From: a bacterium
Lineage (GTDB): Bacteria > Bacteroidota > Ignavibacteria > Kapaibacteriales > UBA7675
Direction: 5' to 3'
Length of the DNA: 64,000 bases
Assembly (NCBI GenBank): GCA_030430495.1
Contig: JAUIKM010000031.1
Location: 1 to 64,000 of the forward strand
Positions 53,741-62,699 of the stretch are shown piece after piece. The notes under the pieces were generated by a model, which was not told the origin of the DNA, did no database searches, and saw nothing but the letters and a program-made list of their open reading frames with translations. Numbering within the stretch: the stretch's first letter is position 1; every line of letters starts with the position of its first letter. Made by a program: the position numbers and the translations under genes.

Positions 53741-54925
53741 TTAACCGCCCTGAGCGGACGGTTGCGTGCGGACTGCCGCGACGTAGTACGCCGTGCTGAG
53801 CGCAGCCACCAGCGCCATGACGTTTAAACCCCAACTGAAACTGAACCACTGCATCAGGTAGCCGCCGATGAGCGGGCCGATCCAGGTGCCGGCGGCGTAG
53901 GCCACGTTAAACGCGGCAAAGGCACCGGCGTACCCGATGTTGTGAACGTCGGCAATGTCCGTCAAGGCCGGCAGCGTCGGTGCGAAAAACATGGCAAAGG
54001 CGATCCCGAAGAGGGCCATGACGACGCCTGAAACTACAAGTGATGTTTCGAGCGCGATCAAAGGATAAATGGCGATGGAGCCGACAGCGCCGATGAGGAT
54101 AATACGCTTGCGATCCAGACGATCCGAGAGTTTGCCCGCAAGCGGGTTGACAATGGTCGTGCATATACTTAACACAGCGAACAGCCAGGCAATCTCGCCC
54201 GGCGTTGCCTTAAACACTTCGGTGACAAACAGCGGCAGGGTCGGCTCAACCATTGCGATCATGGCCGTGCCGCCGCAGACCATCACGAGCAAGCTGAATC
54301 CACGGCGGTCGCGCATTAGTGGACGGAGTGAGGACGAATGTTTAACTTCACGTCGCGGTTCGCGGATGATAAAAAGCCAGGCAAACAGGTTGAGTGTTAA
54401 CGCGCCGATCAAGGTATAAAAGGGAAATGAATAACCGCCGATTTCGTACAACCAGGCGCCGAGCAGCGGGCCGATTAAAAAACCAAACGACGCGACCGAA
54501 AACAATGCGCCCAGAACACCGCCGCGTTCATCGGGCGGATGTACGTCCGCCGCCAGAGCAAGACCGGCCGACCAGGTGGCCGCGGCCGCCATGCCCTGCA
54601 GCGCCCGCGCCGCAAAGAGCAACCAGTAATTTTCGGCAACGGCGTACAACAGCGTGCCGAAAATTAACAATGCCAGGCCGGCGATCGTCGGGATGCGGCG
54701 TCCGATCGTGTCGGCCAGCCGGCCGGAAAAAGGCGCGGCAATGGACAGCGTCAAAGCGTACATCGCAAACAGCAGGCCTACCATGCCTTCCTCTGCGCCG
54801 TAGAGTTTGGCCTGCGCCGGGAGAATCGGAATGACGATGCTGTACATCACCATGTCCAGAAACAGCGTCAGGGCCACGACGATATCGATGCGGCGATGGC
54901 GGTTAAACGGATGCGATGCTGCCAT
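53741..54925 (-). CDS. MFS transporter, DHA1 (drug:H+ antiporter) type
   Basis: 394 residues with about 12 hydrophobic helices. The loop 2-3 signature is GRLADTIGRR, and loop 8-9 has its counterpart GKLSDRLDRKR. Helix 5 has GFLIGPLLGAWL, similar to the antiporter motif C. Family members export drugs or small metabolites across the inner membrane by proton exchange. The gene begins 14 bp after tolC and so forms the end of the marR-adaptor-RND-tolC operon, suggesting co-regulation by MarR. Substrate unknown. Confidence 0.93.
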   Translation of the reverse strand: MAASHPFNRHRRIDIVVALTLFLDMVMYSIVIPILPAQAKLYGAEEGMVGLLFAMYALTLSIAAPFSGRLADTIGRRIPTIAGLALLIFGTLLYAVAENYWLLFAARALQGMAAAATWSAGLALAADVHPPDERGGVLGALFSVASFGFLIGPLLGAWLYEIGGYSFPFYTLIGALTLNLFAWLFIIREPRREVKHSSSLRPLMRDRRGFSLLVMVCGGTAMIAMVEPTLPLFVTEVFKATPGEIAWLFAVLSICTTIVNPLAGKLSDRLDRKRIILIGAVGSIAIYPLIALETSLVVSGVVMALFGIAFAMFFAPTLPALTDIADVHNIGYAGAFAAFNVAYAAGTWIGPLIGGYLMQWFSFSWGLNVMALVAALSTAYYVAAVRTQPSAQGG

Positions 54926-54939
54926 GAACTCCAGCCGGT

Positions 54940-56307
54940 TTACTGGTCGACGGAGATGCGGCCGAGCAGTTGTTCCAGGCGCGCGCGGCTGATCAGAGCC
55001 TGAAAACGCGCCGTAATGAGTGTGTTCTGGACGTTGACAATGTTAATCTGCGCATCGCGAAACTCCAGCGAGGTGCTTAAACCCAGGCGGTTGCGTTCCT
55101 CCTGAATGTCGAGGTAACGACGCGCAGCGCTCAGGTTTTCCTCTTCAAGCTCAACCAGTTCCAGTCGTTTAACATAGGTCAGGTAGAGCTCGCGCACCAG
55201 GCCTTCGATACGGATCTGCGTCTTTTCCAACTCCAGCATTGCATTGTTGCGTTCGATCTCTGCGTTCTGCTGTGTAATCTGATCGCGGAAACCGTTAAAC
55301 AGATTGTAGCTGAGATTGAGCGAAACGCGCGAGTCCAGGCTGGTCAGTTCCTCGGTATTCGACGCGCCGGGGAAGGGCAGCGGGTTGTCGGTTGTCGTGC
55401 TGCGATCCGACCAGGCGTAGGAAGCATTCAGTGCAAGACGCGGGTAAGAAGCGGCCTGCGCCAACTCGATGTCGCGTTCGGCCAGCATGATTGTCTGGCG
55501 CGCCAGCGCCAGTTGACTGTTGCGTTCGCGCGCGGCGTTTAACACCTGGTCAAGGCTTTCGTTCAGCGGCTGCGGGCTGGCCGGATCGGCTACGTAGAAT
55601 TCCGTCTCCGGCGCGCGACCCAGCAGGATGTTCAACTCTTTTTTGGCCACTGCCAACGACAATTCGCGTTCGAGCACAAGCGAGCGATCGTTGTTGTACG
55701 ACACTTCCGCGTTGTACAACTGGCTCGACGTTATCCCGCCGAGGTCGTTGCGCACCTTTTCGCGTTCCAGCCGCGCCGCGGAAATCTCACGCGATTCGCG
55801 GGCTACGTCCAGCAGCGCGCGCCGGCTGACGGTCTGGTAGTACTGCTGCAGGATGGCGACGGCCTGATTCTCGAGCAGGTCGCGCGTGCGCTGCCGACTG
55901 AGAGTTTCGAGTTGTTCGTAGCGGCGATTGTTAATGAACATTCTGAAACCGTCGAACAAGGTCCAGTTGAGCGCCAGCTGCGCGCTGAAAGCCGTCACGT
56001 CGCTGACGCCGCCGCGGAAGGACACGTTGGCTTCCTGATCGGAGTTGGAGAGTTCGGCTGCCGCGCTTGCATCCAGCGTCGGCAGGAAACCAGCGCGACC
56101 AAGACCGCGATTGTTGACGGCGGTCGTGTCGGCATTGCGCTGAATCCGCACGTCGAAGTTGTTTAACAGGCCGATGCGAATTGCCTCGGCCGGCTGGAGT
56201 GTGTCCTGTGCGACAAGCGCGGGAGCGCCGGATGACAGGATTGTCAACAGAGTCAGCAGTGTGACGGGCAGAAGGCTGCGCATGTATTTGTTTATTCCTC
56301 GGTTCAT
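54940..56307 (-). CDS. TolC family outer-membrane efflux channel
   Basis: 455 residues from the ATG at 56307, which overlaps the RND stop in ATGA and has GAGGAGGG upstream. The signal peptide ends near ALVAQ. The two internally repeated OEP halves are seen: QLALNWTLFDGFRMFINNRRYEQ in the first and SRVSLNLSYNLFNGFRDQITQ in the second, with long helical segments between them. It provides the outer-membrane duct for the RND pump encoded just upstream. Confidence 0.95.
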   Translation of the reverse strand: MNRGINKYMRSLLPVTLLTLLTILSSGAPALVAQDTLQPAEAIRIGLLNNFDVRIQRNADTTAVNNRGLGRAGFLPTLDASAAAELSNSDQEANVSFRGGVSDVTAFSAQLALNWTLFDGFRMFINNRRYEQLETLSRQRTRDLLENQAVAILQQYYQTVSRRALLDVARESREISAARLEREKVRNDLGGITSSQLYNAEVSYNNDRSLVLERELSLAVAKKELNILLGRAPETEFYVADPASPQPLNESLDQVLNAARERNSQLALARQTIMLAERDIELAQAASYPRLALNASYAWSDRSTTTDNPLPFPGASNTEELTSLDSRVSLNLSYNLFNGFRDQITQQNAEIERNNAMLELEKTQIRIEGLVRELYLTYVKRLELVELEEENLSAARRYLDIQEERNRLGLSTSLEFRDAQINIVNVQNTLITARFQALISRARLEQLLGRISVDQ

Positions 56308-59300
56308 TTTTGGCCCTCCTCGTCCAGATCGTCGCTCCAATGGCCGCCGCTAACTGAGCCGCTATTGCTGTTTGATGACTTCCCACCGGAAGCGCCGTCG
56401 GCATGTGCCGCGGCAAGTTCCTTGCCGTTGATTTCGCGTTCCATCGATTCGTAACTGGCGATTTCGCGCGCGGCGGGCTCGACCGACTCGGGCGTCGGCG
56501 TGCGGCCGTTGTACACCCAATTCCAGAAACGCGAAACGCCGAAGCGGAACTCGTTCAGAATGACAAATCCTGCAGGCAGCATGACGAGCAAAATCAGCGT
56601 GCCGAAAATCAGACCGTAAGCGACGGAAACCGCCATCGGAATCAGGAACTGCGCCTGGCGGCTCTTTTCCATGATGATCGGAGCAAGGCCGAGCGCCGTC
56701 GTCAGCGTGGTTAACAAAATCGGCCGCAGGCGCGCCAGACCGGCGTCGCGCACGGCATCGCGAACCCGCATGCCTTCGCGCAGATTGCGATTGATTTTGT
56801 CAATCAACACAATACTGTCGTTAACAATAATCCCGGAAAGCGCGATGACGCCGTAAATCGAAAGGATGTTTAACTGGATGCCGGCCACGTGGTGGCCCCA
56901 GATAGCGCCGAGAATGCCGAAGGGAATCAGCGACATCACGAGCAGCGCCTGCCATGCGGATCGGAAGACAACAACAATGATGAGGAAGATGCCTACAAAT
57001 GCGAGCGGAAAAGCTCTCTGCATCGAGGCAAACTGTTTGTTGCGGTCGCGGCTCTGGCCCTCAAAGGAGGCGCGCACGCCGGGTGTGCTTTTCAGGATCT
57101 CCGGCACGATCTGTCCGCTTACCTTGGCCAGAATCGGCGGCAGGTCGTCATTGATGTCCGCCAGGGCCGCTTCGACTTTGACCTCGCGCATGCGGTTCAG
57201 GCGATTTATCTGACTGAGCCCGCGTTCCAGCGAGTAGGTCGCCAGTTCGGAGAAGGGATATTCCGCGCCGTCGGCCGTGCGGATGCGCATGCGATCGATA
57301 AAGCCGAGCGAGGCGCGATCCGTGTTGTTGTAGCGTACCCACACGCGGATTTCGTCGCGGCCGCGCTGTATGCGCTGCACTTCCTCGCCGAAGAAACCCT
57401 GACGCACCTGTCCGGCGACGTCGCGCAGAGTTAAACCGAGCGCATGCGCCCGCGGTTTCAGCGTGATGTCGATCTCGCGGCGGCCGTCGCGTCCCGTCTC
57501 CGTGACGTCTTTTAACTCCGGCATTTTCTCCAGCGCGGTTTTTAACTTGTTGCGCGCCAGGTTGAGTTCGGCCGGATTTGTGCCGAGCAGGCTGACGGAA
57601 ATCGGTTTGCCGAAGAAACTCGTGCGGCCAAAGGAAATATTCTGCACGCCGGACAGCGGCCCCACGGCGGCGCGCAGGCGGCCGGCGATAGCCATGGATT
57701 CCATGTCGCGCTGTTCGCCGTCGAGCAGGAGCAGGTCCAGTTTGCCCGTGTGGCTGCCGGTCTCGCCGAAGTCGTTGGAGCCGACGTCCAGGCGCGCGCC
57801 GATGACGATGTCCTTGCCGTCGGCGCGTTCGGCTTTTAACTCCTCGTTTAACTTCCAGGCGGCGTTCTCAATCAGCGTCAGAATCGAGTCCGTATCGCGC
57901 TCCTGCCGCCCTTCAACAAGTGAAATGTTAACCGGCAGGTTGTCGCCGTCGATGAAGGGGAAAAAAGTTGCGCGAATGACGCCCGTGCCGAGCAGGGCGA
58001 TTGTGACGATAAACAAACCGATCGGCGCGACGACCATGCTGTAACGCCATGTAATCGCAAAGTCGAGAGTCGGGCCGTATATCCGGTTCGTCACGAAGTC
58101 GATGAACTTCTCAATGGCCTTGCGAACCTTGCCGTCCTGATTGTGCGGCCGCAGACCTTTTGAGTGCGCCAGGTGGCCGGGCAGGATGAAAAATGCTTCA
58201 ACAAGTGAGAACATCAGCGAGGCGATGACGACCAGCGCCATGTGCCAGATGAACTTGCCGAGGAAACCATCGAGAAAGAAAAAGGGCATGAATGCCAGCA
58301 CCGTCGTCAGGATCGACGTCGTCACCGGGCCGATGACTTCCATCGTGCCTTCCACCGCGGCGCGGAACGGCGGCAAACCTTTCTCAAATTTGGCGTAGAT
58401 GTTTTCGCCGACGACAATTGCGTCATCGACCAGAATACCGATCACGATGATCATCCCGAAAGTCGAGATGACGTTAATCGTTATGCCGCTGAGAAACGCG
58501 ACGATGAACATGCCGGCAAAAGAGAAGGGAATCCCGACGGACACCCAGCCGGCGATGCGCAGGTTCATGAAAAAACTGAGCGCAATGATTACGAAAACGA
58601 GGCCGTAGAGCCCGTTGCTCATCAGGAGATCGATGCGCTGGCGCAGGCCGATCGTCTGGTCGTCGATTACTTCGGCGACGACGACGGGATTGGTCGCGTT
58701 AAAATCGGAGACGAGGTTTTCAACTTCGTCGACGATGTCGATGATGTCTTCGCTGCGCGTTTTCTGAACGTTTAACACAACCGCCGTGCGCTGGTTGTAG
58801 CGCGTGCGGTCGGGCACGTCTTCCCAGCGTTCTTTCAGCTCGGCCACGTCGCCCAGGCGCACGACGGTGCCGTCGGGGTTGGCGCGCACGACGAGGTGGG
58901 CGAGTTCGGAGGCGTGGTAATTGCGTCCGCGCGCGCGGATCAGGATTTCCTCGTCGGCGGTTTCAATCTTGCCGCCGGAAATGTTGACGTTGGACTCGGC
59001 GATGGCACGTGAGATCTCGCTGAACGTCAGGTTGTAGCGCTGCAGGTCGGATTCGGAGACTTCAACCGAGAACTCGAGTTTGGGCAGCCCGGAGACTTGC
59101 ACCTGCGAGATCTGATCGGTGGCCAGCATGCGGTCCCGCAGATCCTCGACGATGTACTTCATGTTAACAAGGTCGGCGTCCCCGTAGATGGCCACGGAGG
59201 CGGCGTTGCGGCGAAAGGTCTGCTCGAATACGACTGGTTTTTCCGCGCCGACGGGAAAGGAGTTGATGCGGTCCACCGCGTTTTTCACGTCGGTTAACAC

Positions 59301-59612
59301 CTTGTCCAATTCCGCGTCGGTCAGGATTTCGATCGTCACCTGGCCGAAGTTCTCACGCGAGACGGAGGTGACGCGTTCGACGCCTTCGAGGCCGTCGACG
59401 TTCTCTTCAATTTTTAACACGACGCCTTCTTCCACTTCTTCGGGGGAAGCGCCGGGATACGCCACCTGGATAAAGATCTGATTGGGCGGAATCTCGGGGA
59501 AGAAGGCAAATTTCATGCTGAACATCGCGATCAGGCCGAACACAAAGATGCTGAACATCAGCAGGTTCGACAGGACCGGATAGCGCACAAACAGGGTGAT
59601 GATTGACTTCAT
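56304..59612 (-). CDS. RND efflux transporter, AcrB/HAE family inner-membrane pump
   Basis: 1102 residues. The two repeated halves each start with a membrane helix and large periplasmic loop. TM4 carries the proton-relay acids in GILVDDAIVVGENIYAKFEKG; the second half has GIIVNDSIVLIDKINR. Early markers are FPEIPPNQIFIQVAYPGASPEEVE. A Ser/Gly/Asn-rich cytoplasmic tail of ~50 residues (GGKSSNSNSGSVSGG) is extra. It forms a tripartite pump with the adaptor (overlap ATGA upstream) and TolC (overlap ATGA downstream), so the three are tightly coupled. Substrates cannot be predicted. Confidence 0.97.
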   Translation of the reverse strand: MKSIITLFVRYPVLSNLLMFSIFVFGLIAMFSMKFAFFPEIPPNQIFIQVAYPGASPEEVEEGVVLKIEENVDGLEGVERVTSVSRENFGQVTIEILTDAELDKVLTDVKNAVDRINSFPVGAEKPVVFEQTFRRNAASVAIYGDADLVNMKYIVEDLRDRMLATDQISQVQVSGLPKLEFSVEVSESDLQRYNLTFSEISRAIAESNVNISGGKIETADEEILIRARGRNYHASELAHLVVRANPDGTVVRLGDVAELKERWEDVPDRTRYNQRTAVVLNVQKTRSEDIIDIVDEVENLVSDFNATNPVVVAEVIDDQTIGLRQRIDLLMSNGLYGLVFVIIALSFFMNLRIAGWVSVGIPFSFAGMFIVAFLSGITINVISTFGMIIVIGILVDDAIVVGENIYAKFEKGLPPFRAAVEGTMEVIGPVTTSILTTVLAFMPFFFLDGFLGKFIWHMALVVIASLMFSLVEAFFILPGHLAHSKGLRPHNQDGKVRKAIEKFIDFVTNRIYGPTLDFAITWRYSMVVAPIGLFIVTIALLGTGVIRATFFPFIDGDNLPVNISLVEGRQERDTDSILTLIENAAWKLNEELKAERADGKDIVIGARLDVGSNDFGETGSHTGKLDLLLLDGEQRDMESMAIAGRLRAAVGPLSGVQNISFGRTSFFGKPISVSLLGTNPAELNLARNKLKTALEKMPELKDVTETGRDGRREIDITLKPRAHALGLTLRDVAGQVRQGFFGEEVQRIQRGRDEIRVWVRYNNTDRASLGFIDRMRIRTADGAEYPFSELATYSLERGLSQINRLNRMREVKVEAALADINDDLPPILAKVSGQIVPEILKSTPGVRASFEGQSRDRNKQFASMQRAFPLAFVGIFLIIVVVFRSAWQALLVMSLIPFGILGAIWGHHVAGIQLNILSIYGVIALSGIIVNDSIVLIDKINRNLREGMRVRDAVRDAGLARLRPILLTTLTTALGLAPIIMEKSRQAQFLIPMAVSVAYGLIFGTLILLVMLPAGFVILNEFRFGVSRFWNWVYNGRTPTPESVEPAAREIASYESMEREINGKELAAAHADGASGGKSSNSNSGSVSGGHWSDDLDEEGQK

Positions 59613-60811
59613 TCGCGCACCTCCGCTTCGGTCTCGGGCTGTTCAGCCGTTTCCGTTGCGGCGGCAGCGCCATTTGCGGCGGCGGCGGTCGTGGCGGTCG
59701 AACGCACCGGCATGCCGTCGTAGGCGCCCTGCAGTACGTCCGTTACGACGGTGTCGCCGTCCTGCAACCCGCCGCGCACGATGAGTTTGTCGTTCAGGCT
59801 GCGACCAATCTGAACTTCGCGCGTCAGCAGCGTCCCATTGTCAACCACGTAGACATAGCGGTTTTCATAGACGGCTTTGCGCGGGACCATGACGGAGGCG
59901 GGAATTGCTTTGCCGCCGAAGCTGGCCTGCAGGAAAACGCCGTCGTAGAGTTTGTTGCGATCCATGCTGCTGATCGAGAGATAGACGGGCACCGACTGCG
60001 TGCGGTCGTCGATGACGTCGCCGACGCGCAGGATGCGGCCTTGCCACTGTCCTTCGATTTCACTGGAGCTCAACATCACACTTGCGTCGCGATCGATGGC
60101 TGCGACATTTTCGGCCGGCACGGAGACTTCAACCTCGAGCTGATCCAGGCTGATGATGCGTCCCAGGCGCGTTCCCGCCCGCACGGTGGAGCCGACGCGC
60201 AGGTCGGTGCTCACGATTGAACCGTTAAACGGCGCGCGGATCGTGTGTTTTTCCAGGTCGATTTCGAGGCGCTTGATCGAGAAGTACAGTTTGTACACGT
60301 CAAAGCGCGAGAGAAACAGTTTAATCTTTTGGTTGGACGCCGGCGGTAACTCCGCCAGTTCCGACTCGAAATTGCAGGCGTTGAAGTAGCGTTCCCAGAC
60401 CGGAAACTCATTGGGGAAGTCAATTTTGATTTCCGGCAGGACAGTTGCGAGTGCGTTCAGGTAGTCGCTCTTGGTGCTGTTGAGGTTCAGCTGCGCCTGC
60501 CGGCTGTCGATGCGCAGCAGCACGTCGTTTTTGCGGAAACTTTGTCCGGGGATAAACCGGATGTCGCCCGCCTGGAGGCTGCCTTCCACTTCGCTGATCA
60601 GGTCGACCGGGCTGGCGGAAACCAGTTTGCCGAAGGCCTCGATCGGATAGGCGTTGTCGGTGGGGTGCACGGTTTGCGTGTGCACGAGCTTAATGGTTTG
60701 CGGCGGCGCGGGCCGTTCTTCTTCCTGGAACATGCGGAAAATTGCTCCTCCGATCAGAATACAGGCCGCGACTATCACCAGCGGAATCAGGATCTGGAAA
60801 AAGAGTTTCAT
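59609..60811 (-). CDS. RND efflux periplasmic adaptor (membrane fusion protein)
   Basis: 400 residues. An N-terminal anchor (about 5-26) is followed by a lipoyl-like half (VDLISEVEGSLQ), a short helical hairpin region, the second lipoyl half (IRAPFNGSIVSTDLRVGSTV), beta-barrel and membrane-proximal parts (VPRKAVYENRYVYVVDNG, LIVRGGLQDGDTVVTD). The C-terminus is Ala/Glu-rich. It links pump and TolC across the periplasm. The stop overlaps the RND start. marR ends 187 bp upstream. Confidence 0.95.
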   Translation of the reverse strand: MKLFFQILIPLVIVAACILIGGAIFRMFQEEERPAPPQTIKLVHTQTVHPTDNAYPIEAFGKLVSASPVDLISEVEGSLQAGDIRFIPGQSFRKNDVLLRIDSRQAQLNLNSTKSDYLNALATVLPEIKIDFPNEFPVWERYFNACNFESELAELPPASNQKIKLFLSRFDVYKLYFSIKRLEIDLEKHTIRAPFNGSIVSTDLRVGSTVRAGTRLGRIISLDQLEVEVSVPAENVAAIDRDASVMLSSSEIEGQWQGRILRVGDVIDDRTQSVPVYLSISSMDRNKLYDGVFLQASFGGKAIPASVMVPRKAVYENRYVYVVDNGTLLTREVQIGRSLNDKLIVRGGLQDGDTVVTDVLQGAYDGMPVRSTATTAAAANGAAAATETAEQPETEAEVRE

Positions 60812-60843
60812 GTTTTGTTTAATGTCTCGTTCTGAGTGACGTG

Positions 60844-60865
60844 CCGGAATGGTTAAACATTCCGG
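60844..60865. promoter_or_regulatory. 8-bp inverted repeat between marR and the adaptor gene
   Basis: CCGGAATG and CATTCCGG flank a six-base GTTAAA loop. There is no T run, so it is not an obvious terminator. It may be a regulator-binding site or an mRNA processing hairpin. Confidence 0.4.
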
Positions 60866-60997
60866 TTGAAAATTTGGGGAATGTTGCGATTGTGTCGACT
60901 GTTGTGCGCCGGAGCGGGCGGGTTAAACAGCCTTCGCGCTGTTGTGTTGGATTGACCGGTCGTTTGCGTGTTGAACAAAAGGTGTCGTTTTAAAGAA

Positions 60998-61486
60998 TCA
61001 GGTCGAGTCCTGTTTGTCGTTCAGGTAGACCTGCCGTAAAACCTTGCGCACGGTCGCAAGGTCGTCGCTGGAGATGCCGCTGGTCACACCGACCTGGGCC
61101 GCCTTGACGATGGGGAACAACTCGTCGAGCAGCGCATTGCCGCTCGCGGTCAGGAAAACTTTTTTCTGGCGGCGGTCGTGTTCGTCGGTGGCGCGCCGCA
61201 CCAGGTCTCGCCGTTCCAGGCCTTCCAGCAGGCGCGTCACGCTGGTTTTGTCTTTGCAGGCACAGTCGACCAGGTGCGCCTGCGGCAGTCCGTCGTTGAG
61301 ACTGATGTCTTTCATCAGGCCCCACTGTTCAATCGTCAGCTCGTGTCCCGCCTGCACAAAGGCGCGGTTGATGCGGTTCACAAGCGTGCGGTTGGCGCGC
61401 GCCAGTTGGTAGCCAAAGGACTGCTCGCGCTCGTACAACGCGCCTTCTTCGCACTGGTCCCGGATGCCGAGATGCTGTGTTTCCAA
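60998..61486 (-). CDS. MarR-family transcriptional regulator
   Basis: 162 residues from a TTG at 61486, with GAGGCGAGG upstream. A farther TTG (61564) would place a 22-bp palindrome inside the gene and gives a length above normal. The winged-helix part has LTIEQWGLMKDIS, KTSVTRLLEGLERRDLVRR and the wing DEHDRRQKKVFLTASG. MarR proteins repress their own operon and release DNA when they bind small phenolic or toxic molecules. The palindrome at 61499-61520 is the likely operator. The adaptor-RND-tolC-MFS genes downstream are the expected targets. Confidence 0.92.
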   Translation of the reverse strand: METQHLGIRDQCEEGALYEREQSFGYQLARANRTLVNRINRAFVQAGHELTIEQWGLMKDISLNDGLPQAHLVDCACKDKTSVTRLLEGLERRDLVRRATDEHDRRQKKVFLTASGNALLDELFPIVKAAQVGVTSGISSDDLATVRKVLRQVYLNDKQDST

Positions 61487-61498
61487 CGACCTCGCCTC

Positions 61499-61520
61499 AA
61501 TTGTTGCATATTCAACTATT
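61499..61520. promoter_or_regulatory. Probable MarR operator
   Basis: The 22 bases have the form AATnGTTGnATATnCAACnATT, a palindrome whose only mismatches are the four n positions. It sits 12 bp before the chosen marR start codon, as expected for an autoregulatory site. Confidence 0.6.
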
Positions 61521-61598
61521 GCAAACTTAGGCAAAGCGACTTTTGTCTGCAAACACAATGACAAACAGAAGCGGATTTAAAAGGATTTTTCAGGGTAA

Positions 61599-62111
61599 CT
61601 ACCACGCGCCGGCGTAACCGATTCCATAGGGGGCCGAAGCGGCTTGCACGAGGCCGTGCTGCAGTCTGAGCAGTTGGCGCAGGTGCAGCAGATCGTGGGC
61701 GACCCAGGCGTGGAGCAGGTCGCCGCAGGAAAGGCGGCCGAATTCGGGGTGTTCGTGGTAGCGTTCCAGCACTTCGTCGTCCAGACTGCGCAGCCAGCGC
61801 AGCGACGTGGCGCGCTCCTGCATAAAAAGGCGCAGCACCAGTTCCATTTCCTGTTTGTTGAGGCGCGCGGCTTTGACGGCGGCATCGACGTCCAGCGGCG
61901 GAAAATCGAGGCCGGGGCGGTAGATGATGAGTTCCATGCGCGGGCGGAAGTCCTGCTGTTCTTCCAGCAGCAGATGGCCGACCACTTCGACAATGGACCA
62001 TTTGTCCGGCGCGGGTTGTTTAACGGCATCGGCGGGGTCGACGCCTTCGGCAAACACGCGGATCATTTCGGCGCTGCGTTCGAGCTGAGCGGCGGCTTGT
62101 TCAATCGTCAT
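61599..62111 (-). CDS. DinB/YfiT-like family protein
   Basis: 170 residues forming a four-helix DinB-like fold. The metal-site histidines are probably in VVGHLLLEEQQDF and AHDLLHLRQLL, with WSIVEV before the first as in the family. DinB-like proteins include thiol-dependent S-transferases (bacillithiol or mycothiol) and proteins of unknown function. No signal peptide. It lies upstream of marR on the same strand with a 112-bp gap that holds the operator, so it is probably a separate unit. Confidence 0.88.
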   Translation of the reverse strand: MTIEQAAAQLERSAEMIRVFAEGVDPADAVKQPAPDKWSIVEVVGHLLLEEQQDFRPRMELIIYRPGLDFPPLDVDAAVKAARLNKQEMELVLRLFMQERATSLRWLRSLDDEVLERYHEHPEFGRLSCGDLLHAWVAHDLLHLRQLLRLQHGLVQAASAPYGIGYAGAW

Positions 62112-62216
62112 GTAAAGTCTCCGGTTACGTGCTCTGTTTCAGCGCGAAATTTACGCATTATTTTGTTTTTGGGGGGATTGGAAGAGCGAGTGTTTCGGAC
62201 GTGGGACGGCCTTCAT

Positions 62217-62263
62217 GAGCGCTTCGCCCCGCGGACGCGGCTTGCTTTTTTCTTTTGTTTGTC
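62217..62263 (+). repeat. Dispersed-repeat arm
   Basis: gagcgcttcgcc, then cgcggcttgc, then ttttttcttttgtttgtc: the forward arm of the 190-bp elements, standing alone between the DinB-like gene and the small membrane protein gene. Confidence 0.65.
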
Positions 62264-62351
62264 GGCGGGAGGAAAGGCGGAGTGGTGCAGGCTTGTCAAC
62301 AAGTGAAACACCCCCGACGCATCGCATCAGGGGTATCTCAAAAGTCACTGT

Positions 62352-62612
62352 TTAATTTACCATGCCAGGCGTCGAGTGAGAGATTTGCTTTTTCACGCGA
62401 ATTGTCAGTAGAACAATGCAAAGCGCCATGGCAAACAAGTGAGCGGTGCGGTAAACTTCATCGCTGATTGAATTGGCAAGAAAGTAGCCGGCCGCCGCTG
62501 AAAGGTAAATAATGGCAATCAGTTGAAATGGCGGATTGTTCCATTTGTCGCGCATAAAAAATGCCAGAGCGCCAAACAGCAAAATCAATGCAACTATGAT
62601 AAATGTGGACAC
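62352..62612 (-). CDS. Small three-helix membrane protein
   Basis: 86 residues from a GTG at 62612 with GGAG upstream. Hydrophobic segments at about 3-19, 31-47 and 57-73 make it an inner-membrane protein. The tail is basic, then polar (RVKKQISHSTPG). No family recognised. It follows the Cys-rich lipoprotein gene by 87 bp on the same strand. Small membrane proteins in this position often act as immunity or chaperone partners, which is only a suggestion here. Confidence 0.65.
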   Translation of the reverse strand: MSTFIIVALILLFGALAFFMRDKWNNPPFQLIAIIYLSAAAGYFLANSISDEVYRTAHLFAMALCIVLLTIRVKKQISHSTPGMVN

Positions 62613-62699
62613 GATGTATTTCTCCGAATTTTGTGGTTTAATTCATGTAGCGTTAATGTAAAATAGAAGGTTGGTAAAAAATTGAAGGCGAATTGGCAA

